Positions 18,481 to 27,146 of a DNA stretch of 64,000 nucleotides are shown piece after piece. Origin of the DNA: Acinetobacter gerneri DSM 14967 = CIP 107464 = MTCC 9824 (lineage in GTDB: Bacteria > Pseudomonadota > Gammaproteobacteria > Pseudomonadales > Moraxellaceae); contig NZ_KB849543.1 in the NCBI RefSeq assembly GCF_000368565.1, positions 581,262-645,261 on the forward strand, given 5' to 3'. The first letter of the stretch is position 1. Every line of letters starts with the position of its first letter. The position numbers and the translations under genes are program-made. The notes beneath the pieces were generated by a model. The model was not told the DNA's origin, did no database searches, and worked only from the letters and a program-made list of their open reading frames with translations.

Positions 18481-19554
18481 CGCAGATTCAAATCCCAAGT
18501 GCAACACACTTGTAGTTAGTTGAAAAAGTTAGGTGTATTCATAGAATCATTAGACTTTTTCAACTCGCAATTGGAAAGCACACAATGAAGAAATACACCC
18601 AACTTTCTCAAGATGAAAGATACGAAATTTATGCTACTTTGAAAAGTAAAAGTTCAATCGCTAGCCTTGCTCGGGAGTTAGGGCGTTCACGATCAACCAT
18701 CTACCGTGAGTTAAAAAGAAATACTGGGCAACGTGGATATAGAGCTCAACAGGCAGCGAAATTTGCAAGTCAAAGACGGTACCATCCTTCATCATCCATG
18801 ACAGCATTTGCCTTCGCTTATATTGATTACTTAATTGGCTTAGACTGGTCACCAGAACAAATTTCAGGTGCTTTAACACAACGCGGTTGGCTGGATGTAC
18901 CTTCACATGAGTGGATTTACCAGCACATTTATCAAGATAAATCACAAGGAGGTAACCTCCATCTACACTTAAGGCATCAGAAGAAATATCGAAAACGAGG
19001 TTACAAAAACACGGATCGTAGAGGGCAAATCATTGATAAAACAAGTATTCATTGCCGAGACCAGGTCATTGATCAGCGACAACGTTTAGGAGATTTCGAA
19101 GGTGATACGGTGATTGGTAAACATCATAAAGGAGCTTTATTAACCCTCGTTGATCGAAAGAGCCTGTACGTACATATTGTTCATTTAGGGTCAACGAGAG
19201 CATCCTCTAAAACGATTACTTGTGCATTAGATCGTTTACGAATGAGCCATGCTTATAGTGTAACATTTGATAATGGAAAGGAATTTGCCGAACACAAAAG
19301 AATTACTGATGTCGGCATAGATACTTATTTTGCTGATCCTTACAAGTCTATTCAGCGAGCTAGAAATGAAAATACGAATGGTTTAATCCGGCAATATCTG
19401 CCAAAATCATCATCGTTTGATGACGTGTCAAACGATGAAATAGAGCAGATAGAATTTTCACTCAACCATCGTCCTAGAAAAACACTAGGCTGGTATACGC
19501 CAAGTGAAGTTATGGCTGGTTTTTATACTGTTGCACTTGCTGCTTGAATCCGCC
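18481..19554 (+). mobile_element. IS30-family insertion sequence, copy B (1074 bp)
   Basis: It reads as identical in length and sequence to 3026-4099 and lies in the same orientation. ATA duplications are at 18478-18480 and 19555-19557. The 3-bp duplication is proven by the restored lipoprotein frame. Both insertion targets contain AAATA, which fits an AT-rich target preference. Confidence 0.95.
18585..19547 (+). CDS. IS30-family transposase (copy B)
   Basis: 320 residues, identical to the transposase at 3130-4092, with the same N-terminal helix-turn-helix and intact DDE residues. It is transcribed antisense to the lipoprotein gene it interrupts. Confidence 0.95.
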   Translation: MKKYTQLSQDERYEIYATLKSKSSIASLARELGRSRSTIYRELKRNTGQRGYRAQQAAKFASQRRYHPSSSMTAFAFAYIDYLIGLDWSPEQISGALTQRGWLDVPSHEWIYQHIYQDKSQGGNLHLHLRHQKKYRKRGYKNTDRRGQIIDKTSIHCRDQVIDQRQRLGDFEGDTVIGKHHKGALLTLVDRKSLYVHIVHLGSTRASSKTITCALDRLRMSHAYSVTFDNGKEFAEHKRITDVGIDTYFADPYKSIQRARNENTNGLIRQYLPKSSSFDDVSNDEIEQIEFSLNHRPRKTLGWYTPSEVMAGFYTVALAA

Positions 19555-19689
19555 ATACTTAATATATCTTTTATGGTTTTATTTGAAAGTTCACTTTCTA
19601 AAATTTGATCCCTATAGCTATTTTTGATTGTTGTGCAACCCAAGACTGAAATAGAAAATAAAATAATGAGGATAAATTTCACAGTATTA

Positions 19690-20007
19690 TCTCCTTAAGT
19701 TTATTCTAATGATGTGATTCATAATGTTTAAAACATATAGATTTACTTTGTAAAAGGATTTTGAATCATTTTTTCTCATATCGATGATATTAATGTTATT
19801 GATTTTAGAATAAATGAACCCTAAATAATCATTCAAATGCTTATGCATAGCGATTTTAAAATGATATTTCTCAGTATAAATGAAAGATTGCAATTTTCTC
19901 TAAGCACGAATATCGAAATTAACAAGAATATTTATTAATTGATAATAGTTATTATTTGTATTTGATGTTAAAGTTCAATCCATAATTTTTTTAGTGGCTT
20001 GAATCTT
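19690..20007 (+). promoter_or_regulatory. AT-rich gap with candidate Fur-like box before the DUF4198 gene
   Basis: This stretch has no convincing gene. At 19941-19956 the imperfect palindrome GATAATAGTTATTATT resembles half of the classic Fur consensus (GATAATGATAATCATTATC). It sits about 50-65 bp upstream of the DUF4198 start, a plausible operator position. In an AT-rich genome such matches arise by chance, so I rate it low. Confidence 0.3.
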
Positions 20008-20835
20008 ATGTCTATTTTGAAAAAAGTGCTTATTTTGAGCAGTGGTTTATTTTTATTGCAGCAAGCAAATGCACATGCGCCTTATGTTGCACCCCTCAAT
20101 TTTCAGACCTATAACCTCAATACTTCGATCATTGCAGGTTTTTATGACAATCCATTTGCTTCAGAAGTGGCATTAAAAAATTTTAAATTTATAAAAATCA
20201 CGCCAGATGGCACGAAAAGTGATATTGCTGATCAAGAATGGGCTCAGACGCAAACCTTGAGTCAGTATAGTTTGGATAATAAGGTCGATGGTACTTATCG
20301 TATACGTGGTGTTCGAGAGGGCAAGGAAACACGTTATGCAAAAATTGGTCAGCAATGGAAATTGATTGTTGCATCAAATCCAACTCAAGATCCCTTGCCA
20401 GATCACGTGATTTTGGAAGAAGATTTACCGAAAAAAGCAACTATCAAAACTGTGAAAACGACTGATATCGTCGAAACATTTGTCTCAAGAAAATCATTGA
20501 GTGAGCCAGCTGTAAAAGCTCAGCAAGCTGGATTTAATGTTGAGTTTGGTACCCATCCTAATCAATTTAAAACTAAGCAAAATATACAATTAAAAGTGAC
20601 CAATCAGGGGCAGGCAGTTGCAAATGCAAAGGTTGAAATCTTGGCACAGACCACGAATTTTAGCCATGAAAGTACAGTGCAGAGCTTAAAGACAGATCAA
20701 AATGGCATACTGACATTTCAAATTGATAAAGCCAACCAGTATTTGATGATAATAGAAGATCAAGAATCATTTGATTTAAAGAAAAATGAATTAAATCGCT
20801 ATCGTTATACATTAAGTTTTAATGTGGGCGAGTAA
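20008..20835 (+). CDS. Periplasmic DUF4198 domain protein
   Basis: 275 residues from the ATG at 20008, preferred to the in-frame TTG at 19999. The signal peptide ends at QQANA, followed directly by HAPYVAPL, the N-terminal His segment typical of DUF4198 proteins; these often accompany TonB-dependent receptors and metal uptake. An Ig-like C-terminal part (FKTKQNIQLKVTNQGQAVANAKVEI ... TDQNGILTFQI) follows. The role is inferred as metal-linked periplasmic binding; no receptor gene is adjacent here. Confidence 0.78.
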   Translation: MSILKKVLILSSGLFLLQQANAHAPYVAPLNFQTYNLNTSIIAGFYDNPFASEVALKNFKFIKITPDGTKSDIADQEWAQTQTLSQYSLDNKVDGTYRIRGVREGKETRYAKIGQQWKLIVASNPTQDPLPDHVILEEDLPKKATIKTVKTTDIVETFVSRKSLSEPAVKAQQAGFNVEFGTHPNQFKTKQNIQLKVTNQGQAVANAKVEILAQTTNFSHESTVQSLKTDQNGILTFQIDKANQYLMIIEDQESFDLKKNELNRYRYTLSFNVGE

Positions 20836-21048
20836 TGATGTAGCTGAGTGTTAAAGTGATTTGGGGCTGTGATTATTTATTAAAAACAGCTCTATTATTT
20901 TCCGTTCCAGACATTTTATGTTTAGATTTAATTTACAGTACAAAAAATATGAATCACTTTTAGATTTGTATAGTCACTAAATGATTCACATAAAAATGAT
21001 GCTAAAGTAAAAAATAAAAAGTAAATAATAAAAGAAAAAATAGAATAA

Positions 21049-21080
21049 AAAAAGCCCACTGCAATAAGAGTGGGCTTTTA
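21049..21080 (-). terminator. Terminator of tRNA-Asn
   Basis: On the minus strand the stem AAAGCCCACT / AGTGGGCTTT is followed by seven T, shortly after the tRNA 3' CCA end. Confidence 0.85.
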
Positions 21081-21085
21081 GAATT

Positions 21086-21161
21086 TGGCTCTCCAACCTG
21101 GGCTCGAACCAGGGACCTGCGGATTAACAGTCCGTCGCTCTACCGACTGAGCTATTGGAGA
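21086..21161 (-). tRNA. tRNA-Asn (anticodon GTT)
   Basis: 76 nt including an encoded CCA. The acceptor stem TCTCCAA pairs with TTGGAGA, the D-arm region is AGCTCAGTCGGTAGAGC, the anticodon loop CTGTTAA gives GTT, and the T-arm CCTGGTTCGAGCCCAGG is perfect. GTT reads AAC/AAU, so asparagine. Confidence 0.98.
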
Positions 21162-21397
21162 ATCTGCATGCGATTATAAGGGGATTTTTTTATGGGTCAA
21201 GTAAATTTGTCATGTTTTCTTCATTTTAGGTCTATATGTTGTTTAAATGAACAAAAAGACAATTTTCTGAATAAAAACTTGCACTCGATGTACTGGCTTG
21301 GTAGATTAAATTCAAAACAGAGAGTTTAGAAGTAATTCTAAACAGTGTGGATTTAAACCAACTTGCCAGCACAAAAATGGCTAAATCGGAGAAAGCA

Positions 21398-21817
21398 ATG
21401 ACTAAGCTTAGCATTTCAGATATTTTTTCAAATTTAGAATATTATAAAAAACATTATCTTGCGATATTAGATGATTCCAATCAATACTTTACTGAAGTTG
21501 AAAATGCACATTTCAAACTTGAATTCTTCAAAGATAAAAAAATATTTTTGGGGGATTTATTGCAGCTTTGGTTTTCTGAAAAATGGTTATTTCAAAAACA
21601 TTTTAATTTGAAACAGATCCATTTTCCATGGGCGAAGCAAGCAAAGCCAGAACAAGACCTCTATTTATTTGAAGTGAAAGGTAATATTTTTACTGGAAAT
21701 AATATTTGTCGAGCATGGTGTGCGTCTGAAAATAAAATCATCAACACCACACTTGATGCCGTATTTCCATATTATTGCTACATCAAAACCCTAAGTCGTC
21801 CACATTTACATGGATAA
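21398..21817 (+). CDS. Hypothetical protein, 139 residues
   Basis: The frame is open from a GTG at 21347, but a GGAG ribosome site at 21388-21391 sits 6 nt before the ATG at 21398, so I use that start. The product is soluble, without a signal peptide, rich in aromatic residues (FFKDKKIFLGDLLQLWFSEKWLFQKHFN). It may have a small alpha/beta fold, with a conserved-looking RAWCASENKIINTTLDAVFPYY near the end. I do not recognise the family. It is a single gene between tRNA-Asn and a convergent DUF1269 gene. Confidence 0.65.
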   Translation: MTKLSISDIFSNLEYYKKHYLAILDDSNQYFTEVENAHFKLEFFKDKKIFLGDLLQLWFSEKWLFQKHFNLKQIHFPWAKQAKPEQDLYLFEVKGNIFTGNNICRAWCASENKIINTTLDAVFPYYCYIKTLSRPHLHG

Positions 21818-21841
21818 AAATCAAATCTCTCAACCATTAAA

Positions 21842-21874
21842 AAAGGTTGTTTTATTCTAAATAAAACAACCTTT
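21842..21874. terminator. Bidirectional terminator
   Basis: A perfect 15-bp stem AAAGGTTGTTTTATT / AATAAAACAACCTTT with a 3-nt loop lies between convergent genes. Confidence 0.88.
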
Positions 21875-21894
21875 GTATCATTTAAAGCGCAAGA

Positions 21895-22485
21895 TTATTT
21901 GTGGAATTTGGCTTTAAAATCTTGCCATTTTTGTTGGCGCTTGGCTTTATTTTCAGCTTTCTTTTTCTCTTTTAAAGCAAGGTTGGCTTGACGACTAGTT
22001 TCTTCCCATGTTTCAACAGAGGCTTCAATTTCTGCCTCTACTTCATCATAATCCCAACGGTAAAGCGTCGCGCCTGAGGTTTTAAAAAACTCATCAGCAA
22101 GTGCATCTGAGTCTTCATCGATATCGATAATCAGGCCTGTAGTTCCTGTAGGTAAAGCTTGACCAATTTTCCCCAATACTGCCAAATCAGCATTGGCATT
22201 ATCGACATCAAACGCAGAACCGATCAAAGCACCTGCGGTAAAACCTAATAAAACCCCGAGTGGGCCACCTAAAATACCGATCAATGAACCAAATATACTT
22301 CCGCCCCAAGTATTTGTATCAGGAGCATCACCATTTTGGTCATGGATTTTAAATTTACCATCTTGCTGACGTTCCACGATACTGGCTTGATGAATATTAG
22401 CCAACCCCGAATTTTTTAATTGGCTAAAGCTTTCGTATGCTTTAGAAGATTCGTTCCAAGTTGCAAGTAAAATATGATGAGTCAT
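21895..22485 (-). CDS. DUF1269-type membrane protein
   Basis: 196 residues. An N-terminal alpha/beta domain (HHILLATWNESSKAYESFSQLKN, with SIVERQQDGKFKIHD) is followed by a glycine-rich hydrophobic hairpin (about 75-105, FGSLIGILGGPLGVLLGFTAGALIGSAFD), a second alpha/beta half, and a long Lys/Gln-rich C-terminal helix. This is the DUF1269 layout; some members are linked to stress response, but the function is not known. It is monocistronic. Confidence 0.78.
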   Translation of the reverse strand: MTHHILLATWNESSKAYESFSQLKNSGLANIHQASIVERQQDGKFKIHDQNGDAPDTNTWGGSIFGSLIGILGGPLGVLLGFTAGALIGSAFDVDNANADLAVLGKIGQALPTGTTGLIIDIDEDSDALADEFFKTSGATLYRWDYDEVEAEIEASVETWEETSRQANLALKEKKKAENKAKRQQKWQDFKAKFHK

Positions 22486-22656
22486 GAAGTTATCCTATAT
22501 TTATATTATGAGAATTCATTGTTCATGTTTTACTTTATGTTTATGTGAAAAATAAACAATTATTATTAATAAATATTTAACAAAATGTGAATTAATTCTA
22601 ATTATTTGAAAAATAAAAGTTATTCCAAGCTTATACTTTAGAAGAACTTTATAAAA

Positions 22657-23091
22657 CTATTTGCGTATGATCATACAGGTTGCTGACGCATAGGCATAAA
22701 TTTTACCGTTTTCATCAACGATTTTGCCTTCAGAAATTCCTAGATTTTTACTGAGATTAATCACATTTCCAGTGGCTAATAGTTCAACATTTTGGGGAAT
22801 AGGGCGACACATTTTAATATTGAGATCAATAGTGCCGTAACCCACACCAGCTTCAAGCATACTATGTACAGCACAGCCCGTAACCGAATCCAAAACTGTT
22901 GCGGCAAATCCACCATGCACACCACCGAGTGGATTTAAATGGCGTTCATCCGCTTTCACTTTAAAACTGATTTAACCTTCGCTCACGGAAAAAGGGCGCA
23001 TCGGAATGGTATCGCTGATACTGGCTGGTGGAATTTTTCCATCGCACATGGCCTGTAAAAGTTGTAAACCTGTCAGTTGTAATGGATTCAT
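22657..23091 (-). pseudogene. PaaI-family thioesterase gene with in-frame nonsense codon
   Basis: From the ATG at 23089-23091 the frame encodes 39 residues (MNPLQLTGLQLLQAMCDGKI...), hits TAA at 22972-22974, and continues in the same frame as a normal hotdog thioesterase: RHLNPLGGVHGGFAATVLDSVTGCAV and onward to 22657. The total is 145 codons with no frameshift, so a single base change (for example CAA or GAA to TAA) explains it. Restart at the GTG at 22957-22959 would give a 100-residue protein that keeps the GGVHGG core but lacks the N-terminal helix. It is either a real null allele or a single-base sequencing error. Confidence 0.82.
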
Positions 23092-23198
23092 TTTTTATTC
23101 CTATTTGATTTTTAGTTCCAAAAAAGAACTTTAATCTTAAAATATCGAATAGGAAGTCATTTTGCAAGCTAAAGAATTTGTATGAAGAATAAAATGAA

Positions 23199-23462
23199 TT
23201 AGCGATCAATTTCGTAAATTTTATCTAAAGAATCACCGCTGGAAATGATTTGTAAATCAATTTTTTCACCTGTAGCCCAAGTGGCTTTATTTGCAATAGC
23301 ATCTACATCAACGATATCCAGCTCGCGGCACAGTTTTATCGGGCTTTCAATGACGATATATTGGGGAGATTGCTGTTTTAAGCATTTGGCTATATATCTT
23401 TCAATCTGCTGTTTTTGGTACACATCAATAATTTTATAGCGCATAAATTCGTTCTTTGTCAT
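23199..23462 (-). CDS. Hypothetical protein, 87 residues
   Basis: The product is soluble and unrecognised. It starts MTKNEFMRYKIIDVYQKQQIERYIAKCLKQQ; the ATG of MRYKII, six codons on, is an alternative start. Codon use looks coding, with the third position AT-rich like its neighbours. No strong ribosome site is visible. It may be a small regulatory or accessory protein; I infer nothing further. Confidence 0.5.
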   Translation of the reverse strand: MTKNEFMRYKIIDVYQKQQIERYIAKCLKQQSPQYIVIESPIKLCRELDIVDVDAIANKATWATGEKIDLQIISSGDSLDKIYEIDR

Positions 23463-23650
23463 TCATTTATAGGGTATTAAGACATCTTATATTGTGGATA
23501 AAAAACAATAAAATCATTATATGTTTCAAAATGTGCTGAAAATATTTTTTATTCATGAAATATTTTGTACTCCACTTTAAGCTTAATTTGTCATTTTAAA
23601 ATAAAAAAATACTGCTACATTAACTTAAAAATAGTGACGAGGTTTTGAAA

Positions 23651-24064
23651 ATGAAAGGACAATGTTTATGCGGGAAAACTCATTTTGAAGCTGAAATACT
23701 CAATTCAGACGTACATGTTTGTCATTGCACCATGTGTAGAATACATACTAGTGGTGTGATTATGACCTTAGATATTGTGCCGAAAAGTCTAAATTTTACT
23801 GCAAATTCAGCTTTAAAAATTTATGATTCTTCAGAATGGGGTGAACGTGGTTTTTGTTCGGAATGTGGTACATCATTGTTTTGGCGTATGAAAAATAATG
23901 AATATTGCAATGTAAATGTATTCGCATTGGATTTACCTGAAACAGATTTGCATCTAGATAGTGAAATTTATATTGATCATAAACCTGAATTTTATGCTTT
24001 TAAAAATCATACCAAGCAAATGACAGAGGCAGAAGTGCTGCAATTATTCAATGAAAATGAATAA
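23651..24064 (+). CDS. GFA (glutathione-dependent formaldehyde-activating/CENP-V) family protein
   Basis: 137 residues from the ATG at 23651; GACGAGG lies 8 nt upstream, and the in-frame TTG at 23645 is too close to it. The zinc-binding cysteines of the beta-tent fold are all present: CLCG at the N-terminus, CHCTMCR near residue 30 and CSECGTSLFW near 74. Members bind glutathione adducts or act as lyases; the specific substrate is unknown. Single gene. Confidence 0.88.
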   Translation: MKGQCLCGKTHFEAEILNSDVHVCHCTMCRIHTSGVIMTLDIVPKSLNFTANSALKIYDSSEWGERGFCSECGTSLFWRMKNNEYCNVNVFALDLPETDLHLDSEIYIDHKPEFYAFKNHTKQMTEAEVLQLFNENE

Positions 24065-24194
24065 CTTTACGCGTAGGATCTATGCACAAAACGTAGTCTT
24101 TAGTCTAATTTGCATAAAATTTTTTAAAAATATTAGAACAGTTGTTAAAAATCCGTTATATCTAAGCGAGGTAGATTGAAAATGGAAGTTCAAT

Positions 24195-25055
24195 ATGTTC
24201 CTGAAAATTGCGATTGCGATGATCGCATTTGCAGCAAATTCAGTCCTATGTCGTTTGGCTCTTGCGGGTGAGCAAATTGATCCAATGAGTTTTAGCCTGA
24301 TTCGGGTGTTGAGTGGGGTAGCGGTTTTATTTGTGCTCTATCTTTTATATCAAAAAAAGAATCATCTCAATCAGGATAAAATTGAATGGAGTTTTAAAAA
24401 TGGTTTGTTTTTAGCGACCTATATCGTAGCTTTTTCGTTAGCCTATTTAAAAATAGACGCTGGCGTAGGTGCGCTTTTACTGTTTGGAACTGTACAGATT
24501 AGCATGATTATTTATGGGATTTTTCATGGAGAATCGATCAATCTCAAACGTGGTTTAGGTCTAGTCATTGCTTTATCTGGAATCATATTTTTACTTCTAC
24601 CTGGTGCAAATACCCCAAATTTATTTTATGCAGCGATCATGGTTTTATCAGGTTTGGCATGGGCGGGTTACAGTATTTCTGGAAAAAGTATGCGTAACCC
24701 ATTGTTAAGTACTTTTGCCAATTTTATTGTCGCAACTCCACTGATTTTATGTGCATTTTTATTTTTCAAACAAGATATCTTTTTATTTAAAAAAGGCGTA
24801 ATTCTTGCAATCTTATCGGGTGGTTTGGCATCGAGCGGTGCTTATGTCCTTTGGTATTCGATAGTCAAGAAAATAGATCGTATTACAGCAAGTACCGTAC
24901 AACTTTCTGTGCCATGTCTAGCAATTATCGGTGGCACGCTCTTTATTGGAGAGTTGTTATCCTTACGCATCATCATGTCAACGATTGCAGTTTTATTTGG
25001 AATTGTTTTAGTGATCTTTTCTACTGCGGCAGAAAAACCTGTGTTGAGTAAATGA
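24195..25055 (+). CDS. EamA/DMT-family transporter
   Basis: 286 residues with ten predicted membrane helices in two EamA repeats, the second starting near residue 150 (AAIMVLSGLAWAGYSISGKSMR). GGAAG six nt upstream supports the start at 24195. The N-terminal AANSVLCRLAL and the C-terminal SVPCLAIIGGTLFIGELL are typical drug/metabolite exporter features. The substrate is unknown. It follows the GFA gene by 130 bp and probably has its own promoter. Confidence 0.87.
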   Translation: MFLKIAIAMIAFAANSVLCRLALAGEQIDPMSFSLIRVLSGVAVLFVLYLLYQKKNHLNQDKIEWSFKNGLFLATYIVAFSLAYLKIDAGVGALLLFGTVQISMIIYGIFHGESINLKRGLGLVIALSGIIFLLLPGANTPNLFYAAIMVLSGLAWAGYSISGKSMRNPLLSTFANFIVATPLILCAFLFFKQDIFLFKKGVILAILSGGLASSGAYVLWYSIVKKIDRITASTVQLSVPCLAIIGGTLFIGELLSLRIIMSTIAVLFGIVLVIFSTAAEKPVLSK

Positions 25056-25206
25056 TGCTATTTTAAATGAGTTGTTTTAATGGCTTATTTTAAATCACTT
25101 TTTGAAAGCAATTATTTTTAATTCATTATTTTGAGTCATTTAAAATAGAATACGCTTCTAAAAAGAACATGATCTATGTCACTTTTAATGAATGATTCAC
25201 ATAAAA

Positions 25207-25232
25207 AAACCCGTCAAAAGTGACGGGTTTTT
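25207..25232. terminator. Bidirectional terminator between eamA-type gene and aspartate aminotransferase gene
   Basis: A perfect 10-bp stem AAACCCGTCA / TGACGGGTTT with a 4-nt loop and flanking A/T runs on both sides. Confidence 0.9.
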
Positions 25233-25254
25233 ATGAAACTAAATACTAATTAAA

Positions 25255-26490
25255 TTATTTAGCCGCTTTTTCAGCTTCAATTGAAGCAATCGCAGCATCA
25301 ACGCCTTCGATTGAATCAGCAGCTTTTTTGATACGAGCTAATGCATCTACTAGAACTTCGTCAGCAGTTGCATAAGAAATACGCATATAACCGCCTAAAC
25401 CAAATGCATCACCAGGAACAACTGCAACACCAGTTTCTTCAAGTAACCATGCTGAGAATTCTGTGCAAGATTTTAAACCTTTCGCACGAATCAATGGGCG
25501 AATGTTTGCATATGCATAGAACGCACCATCAGCAGGTAAGCAAGTGATACCGTTGATGTCATTTAAGCCATTTACCACTAAGTCATGACGACGGTGGAAA
25601 GCTTCAATCATTGGTTGAAGAACGTCTTGAGGACCATTCAACGCAGCTTCAGCAGCAACTTGTGAAATAGAAGTTGGGTTTGAAGTTGATTGAGATTGGA
25701 TTTTTTTCATCGCACCGATAAGTTTTGCAGGACCCGCTGCATAGCCGATACGCCAGCCAGTCATTGCATATGCTTTTGAAACACCATTAAGAACGATTAC
25801 ACGGTCATAAAGATCAGGCGCTACAGTTGCGATATTATAAAATTCATCATCCCAACGGATTGGTTCATACATATCATCAGAAGCAACCATCACTTCAGGA
25901 TATTTACGAAGCACTTCAGCCAAAGCTTCGAGTTCAGCTTTAGTATAGATCATACCTGTAGGGTTAGAAGGGCTGTTTAGAACAACTAAACGAGTTTTAT
26001 CAGTGATCGCAGCTTCTAATTGAGCAGGAGTGATTTTGAAACGTTGTTCTTCACCACATTTTACGATAACAGGAGTACCTTCAGCGATGATCACCATATC
26101 AGGGTAACTTACCCAGTATGGAGCAGGAATAATAACTTCATCACCTTTGTTTAACAAAGCAAGAGCTAAGTTAAAGAATGATTGTTTACCACCACAAGAA
26201 ACCAAGATTTGGTTTGCTTGATAGTCAAGATTATTATCACGTTTCAATTTCGCAATAATTGCTTTTTTAAGGCCTGGCGTACCATCAACAGCGGTATATT
26301 TTGTAAAACCGTTATTAATTGCAGCAATAGCAGCATCTTTGATGTGTTGTGGTGTGTCAAAATCTGGTTCGCCTGCGCCCAATCCAATGACATTTTTACC
26401 AGCAGCTTTTAATTCAGCAGCTTTGTTGGTAACAGCAAGCGTTGGAGACGGTTTGATGGCATTTACACGATCAGAGAGACGTACGTCCAC
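25255..26490 (-). CDS. Aspartate aminotransferase (class I, PLP-dependent)
   Basis: 411 residues from the GTG at 26488-26490, which follows an AAGGA ribosome site; the frame stays open to 26532 but those codons lack support. The enzyme transfers amino groups between aspartate and 2-oxoglutarate. NSPSNPTGMIY, the PLP-lysine motif NGVSKAYAMTGWRIGY (Lys239 from this start) and the phosphate-binding arginine segment MRISYA identify the class I fold, subgroup I-beta/gamma. It has its own terminator; the aspC or aspB naming is not settled by sequence alone. Confidence 0.92.
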   Translation of the reverse strand: MDVRLSDRVNAIKPSPTLAVTNKAAELKAAGKNVIGLGAGEPDFDTPQHIKDAAIAAINNGFTKYTAVDGTPGLKKAIIAKLKRDNNLDYQANQILVSCGGKQSFFNLALALLNKGDEVIIPAPYWVSYPDMVIIAEGTPVIVKCGEEQRFKITPAQLEAAITDKTRLVVLNSPSNPTGMIYTKAELEALAEVLRKYPEVMVASDDMYEPIRWDDEFYNIATVAPDLYDRVIVLNGVSKAYAMTGWRIGYAAGPAKLIGAMKKIQSQSTSNPTSISQVAAEAALNGPQDVLQPMIEAFHRRHDLVVNGLNDINGITCLPADGAFYAYANIRPLIRAKGLKSCTEFSAWLLEETGVAVVPGDAFGLGGYMRISYATADEVLVDALARIKKAADSIEGVDAAIASIEAEKAAK

Positions 26491-26919
26491 GGCAGTATTC
26501 CTTCTTATAGGGATTAAAAAAATAAAAAGCACACTATAGTAGCGTATATTTAATATTATGTTTGTTTAAAATTTAATCAAATTCAATAAAAATAGCAAAA
26601 AAATATTTTTTATAGAAAATCTAAGTCATGAATTTTATAGCATAAGTTTGAAAAACCATGATATAGCTAAAATTTGTCTGATAAATTGTAAAATAACTTG
26701 TCCTAATTATTTAATTGTAGATATAGATCAGAGGGCTTTTGATATTTTTGTTTAAAATCACTTTTTTGATTTTAAAACGTTTATTTTAAATATCCATTTT
26801 TGAAATATTTTATTATCCTAAGACGCTTTTTCAAATAAAAAATGCAAGGAATGATGAACTTTCTCGCATCAAACGGCAAAAAACTTTAGAATAGGCGCAA
26901 AGTTGTAAGAGTAAAGAAA
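26491..26919. other. AT-rich gap without a gene
   Basis: This 429-bp gap lies between the divergent aspartate aminotransferase gene and the 59-residue gene. It is AT-rich, with several long A/T runs. I see no open frame of note and no clear operator; it must hold both promoters. Confidence 0.5.
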
Positions 26920-27099
26920 ATGAGTAAGCAACAGCCTACTTCTAAAAAGCCATTGGTGAAACTTCCTTTCCCAGTGCCGGCATCTGAACACGAGCAAGAT
27001 GAAGTTGCTCATAATCAGGTTCGTCCGAAGCCAGAAAATTATGCAGATAAAACTTGGCCACCTCCACGTGGTACCCGTCGCTCTATGGGTAAAAGATAA
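26920..27099 (+). CDS. Small Pro/Lys-rich protein, 59 residues
   Basis: An ATG at 26920 opens 59 codons to a TAA, directly followed by a strong terminator. The product is basic and proline-rich and probably disordered: an N-terminal MSKQQPTSKKPLVKLPFPVP and a C-terminal KTWPPPRGTRRSMGKR. There is no membrane segment or signal peptide. Tight coupling to its own terminator and coding-like codon use argue that it is a true gene. The function is unknown; disordered basic proteins of this kind may bind nucleic acid, but that is a guess. Confidence 0.7.
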   Translation: MSKQQPTSKKPLVKLPFPVPASEHEQDEVAHNQVRPKPENYADKTWPPPRGTRRSMGKR

Positions 27100-27101
27100 A
27101 A

Positions 27102-27128
27102 AAACAGGCTTTATGCCTGTTTTTTTTA
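27102..27128 (+). terminator. Terminator of the 59-residue gene
   Basis: The stem AAACAGGC / GCCTGTTT with a 5-nt loop ends in a run of T. It may also serve the convergent diguanylate cyclase gene. Confidence 0.9.
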
Positions 27129-27146
27129 TTTGATTTTTTATATGAA

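Larger units (their letters stand above)
18228..19682 (-). pseudogene. Small lipoprotein gene split by IS30 copy B
   Basis: The 5' part (19682 down to 19555) starts at a GTG with a good AAGGAG site (19691-19696). It encodes a signal peptide with lipobox VLGC (Cys16) and runs into the IS; the 3' part (18477 down to 18228) continues on the other side. Removing the IS with one copy of the ATA duplication rejoins them in frame (...TIKDILS-ILKDGHVGF...) as a single 125-residue reading frame of exactly 378 nt. I do not recognise the family; the mature part has a Pro/Cys loop (AEPPCFLSS) and a charged C-terminus. As it stands, a chimeric product fused to IS-encoded residues is all that could be made. 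Confidence 0.88.

Noticed and set aside
18228..18509. Stand-alone 93-residue gene on the minus strand
   Set aside because: Its start lies in the IS end; the body is the 3' part of the interrupted lipoprotein gene.
3023..19557. Composite transposon made of the two IS30 copies
   Set aside because: The restored lipoprotein frame shows copy B inserted independently, and the enclosed genes are core essential genes in their normal order.
19687..19893. 68-residue frame on the minus strand before the lipoprotein gene
   Set aside because: No ribosome site, no recognisable features, composition like AT-rich non-coding DNA.
19941..19956. Firm Fur operator
   Set aside because: Only a partial match; AT-rich background makes chance likely, so it is kept as a weak candidate only.
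22961..23209. 82-residue frame on the minus strand
   Set aside because: Wrong frame across the thioesterase pseudogene start; an artefact of the broken gene.
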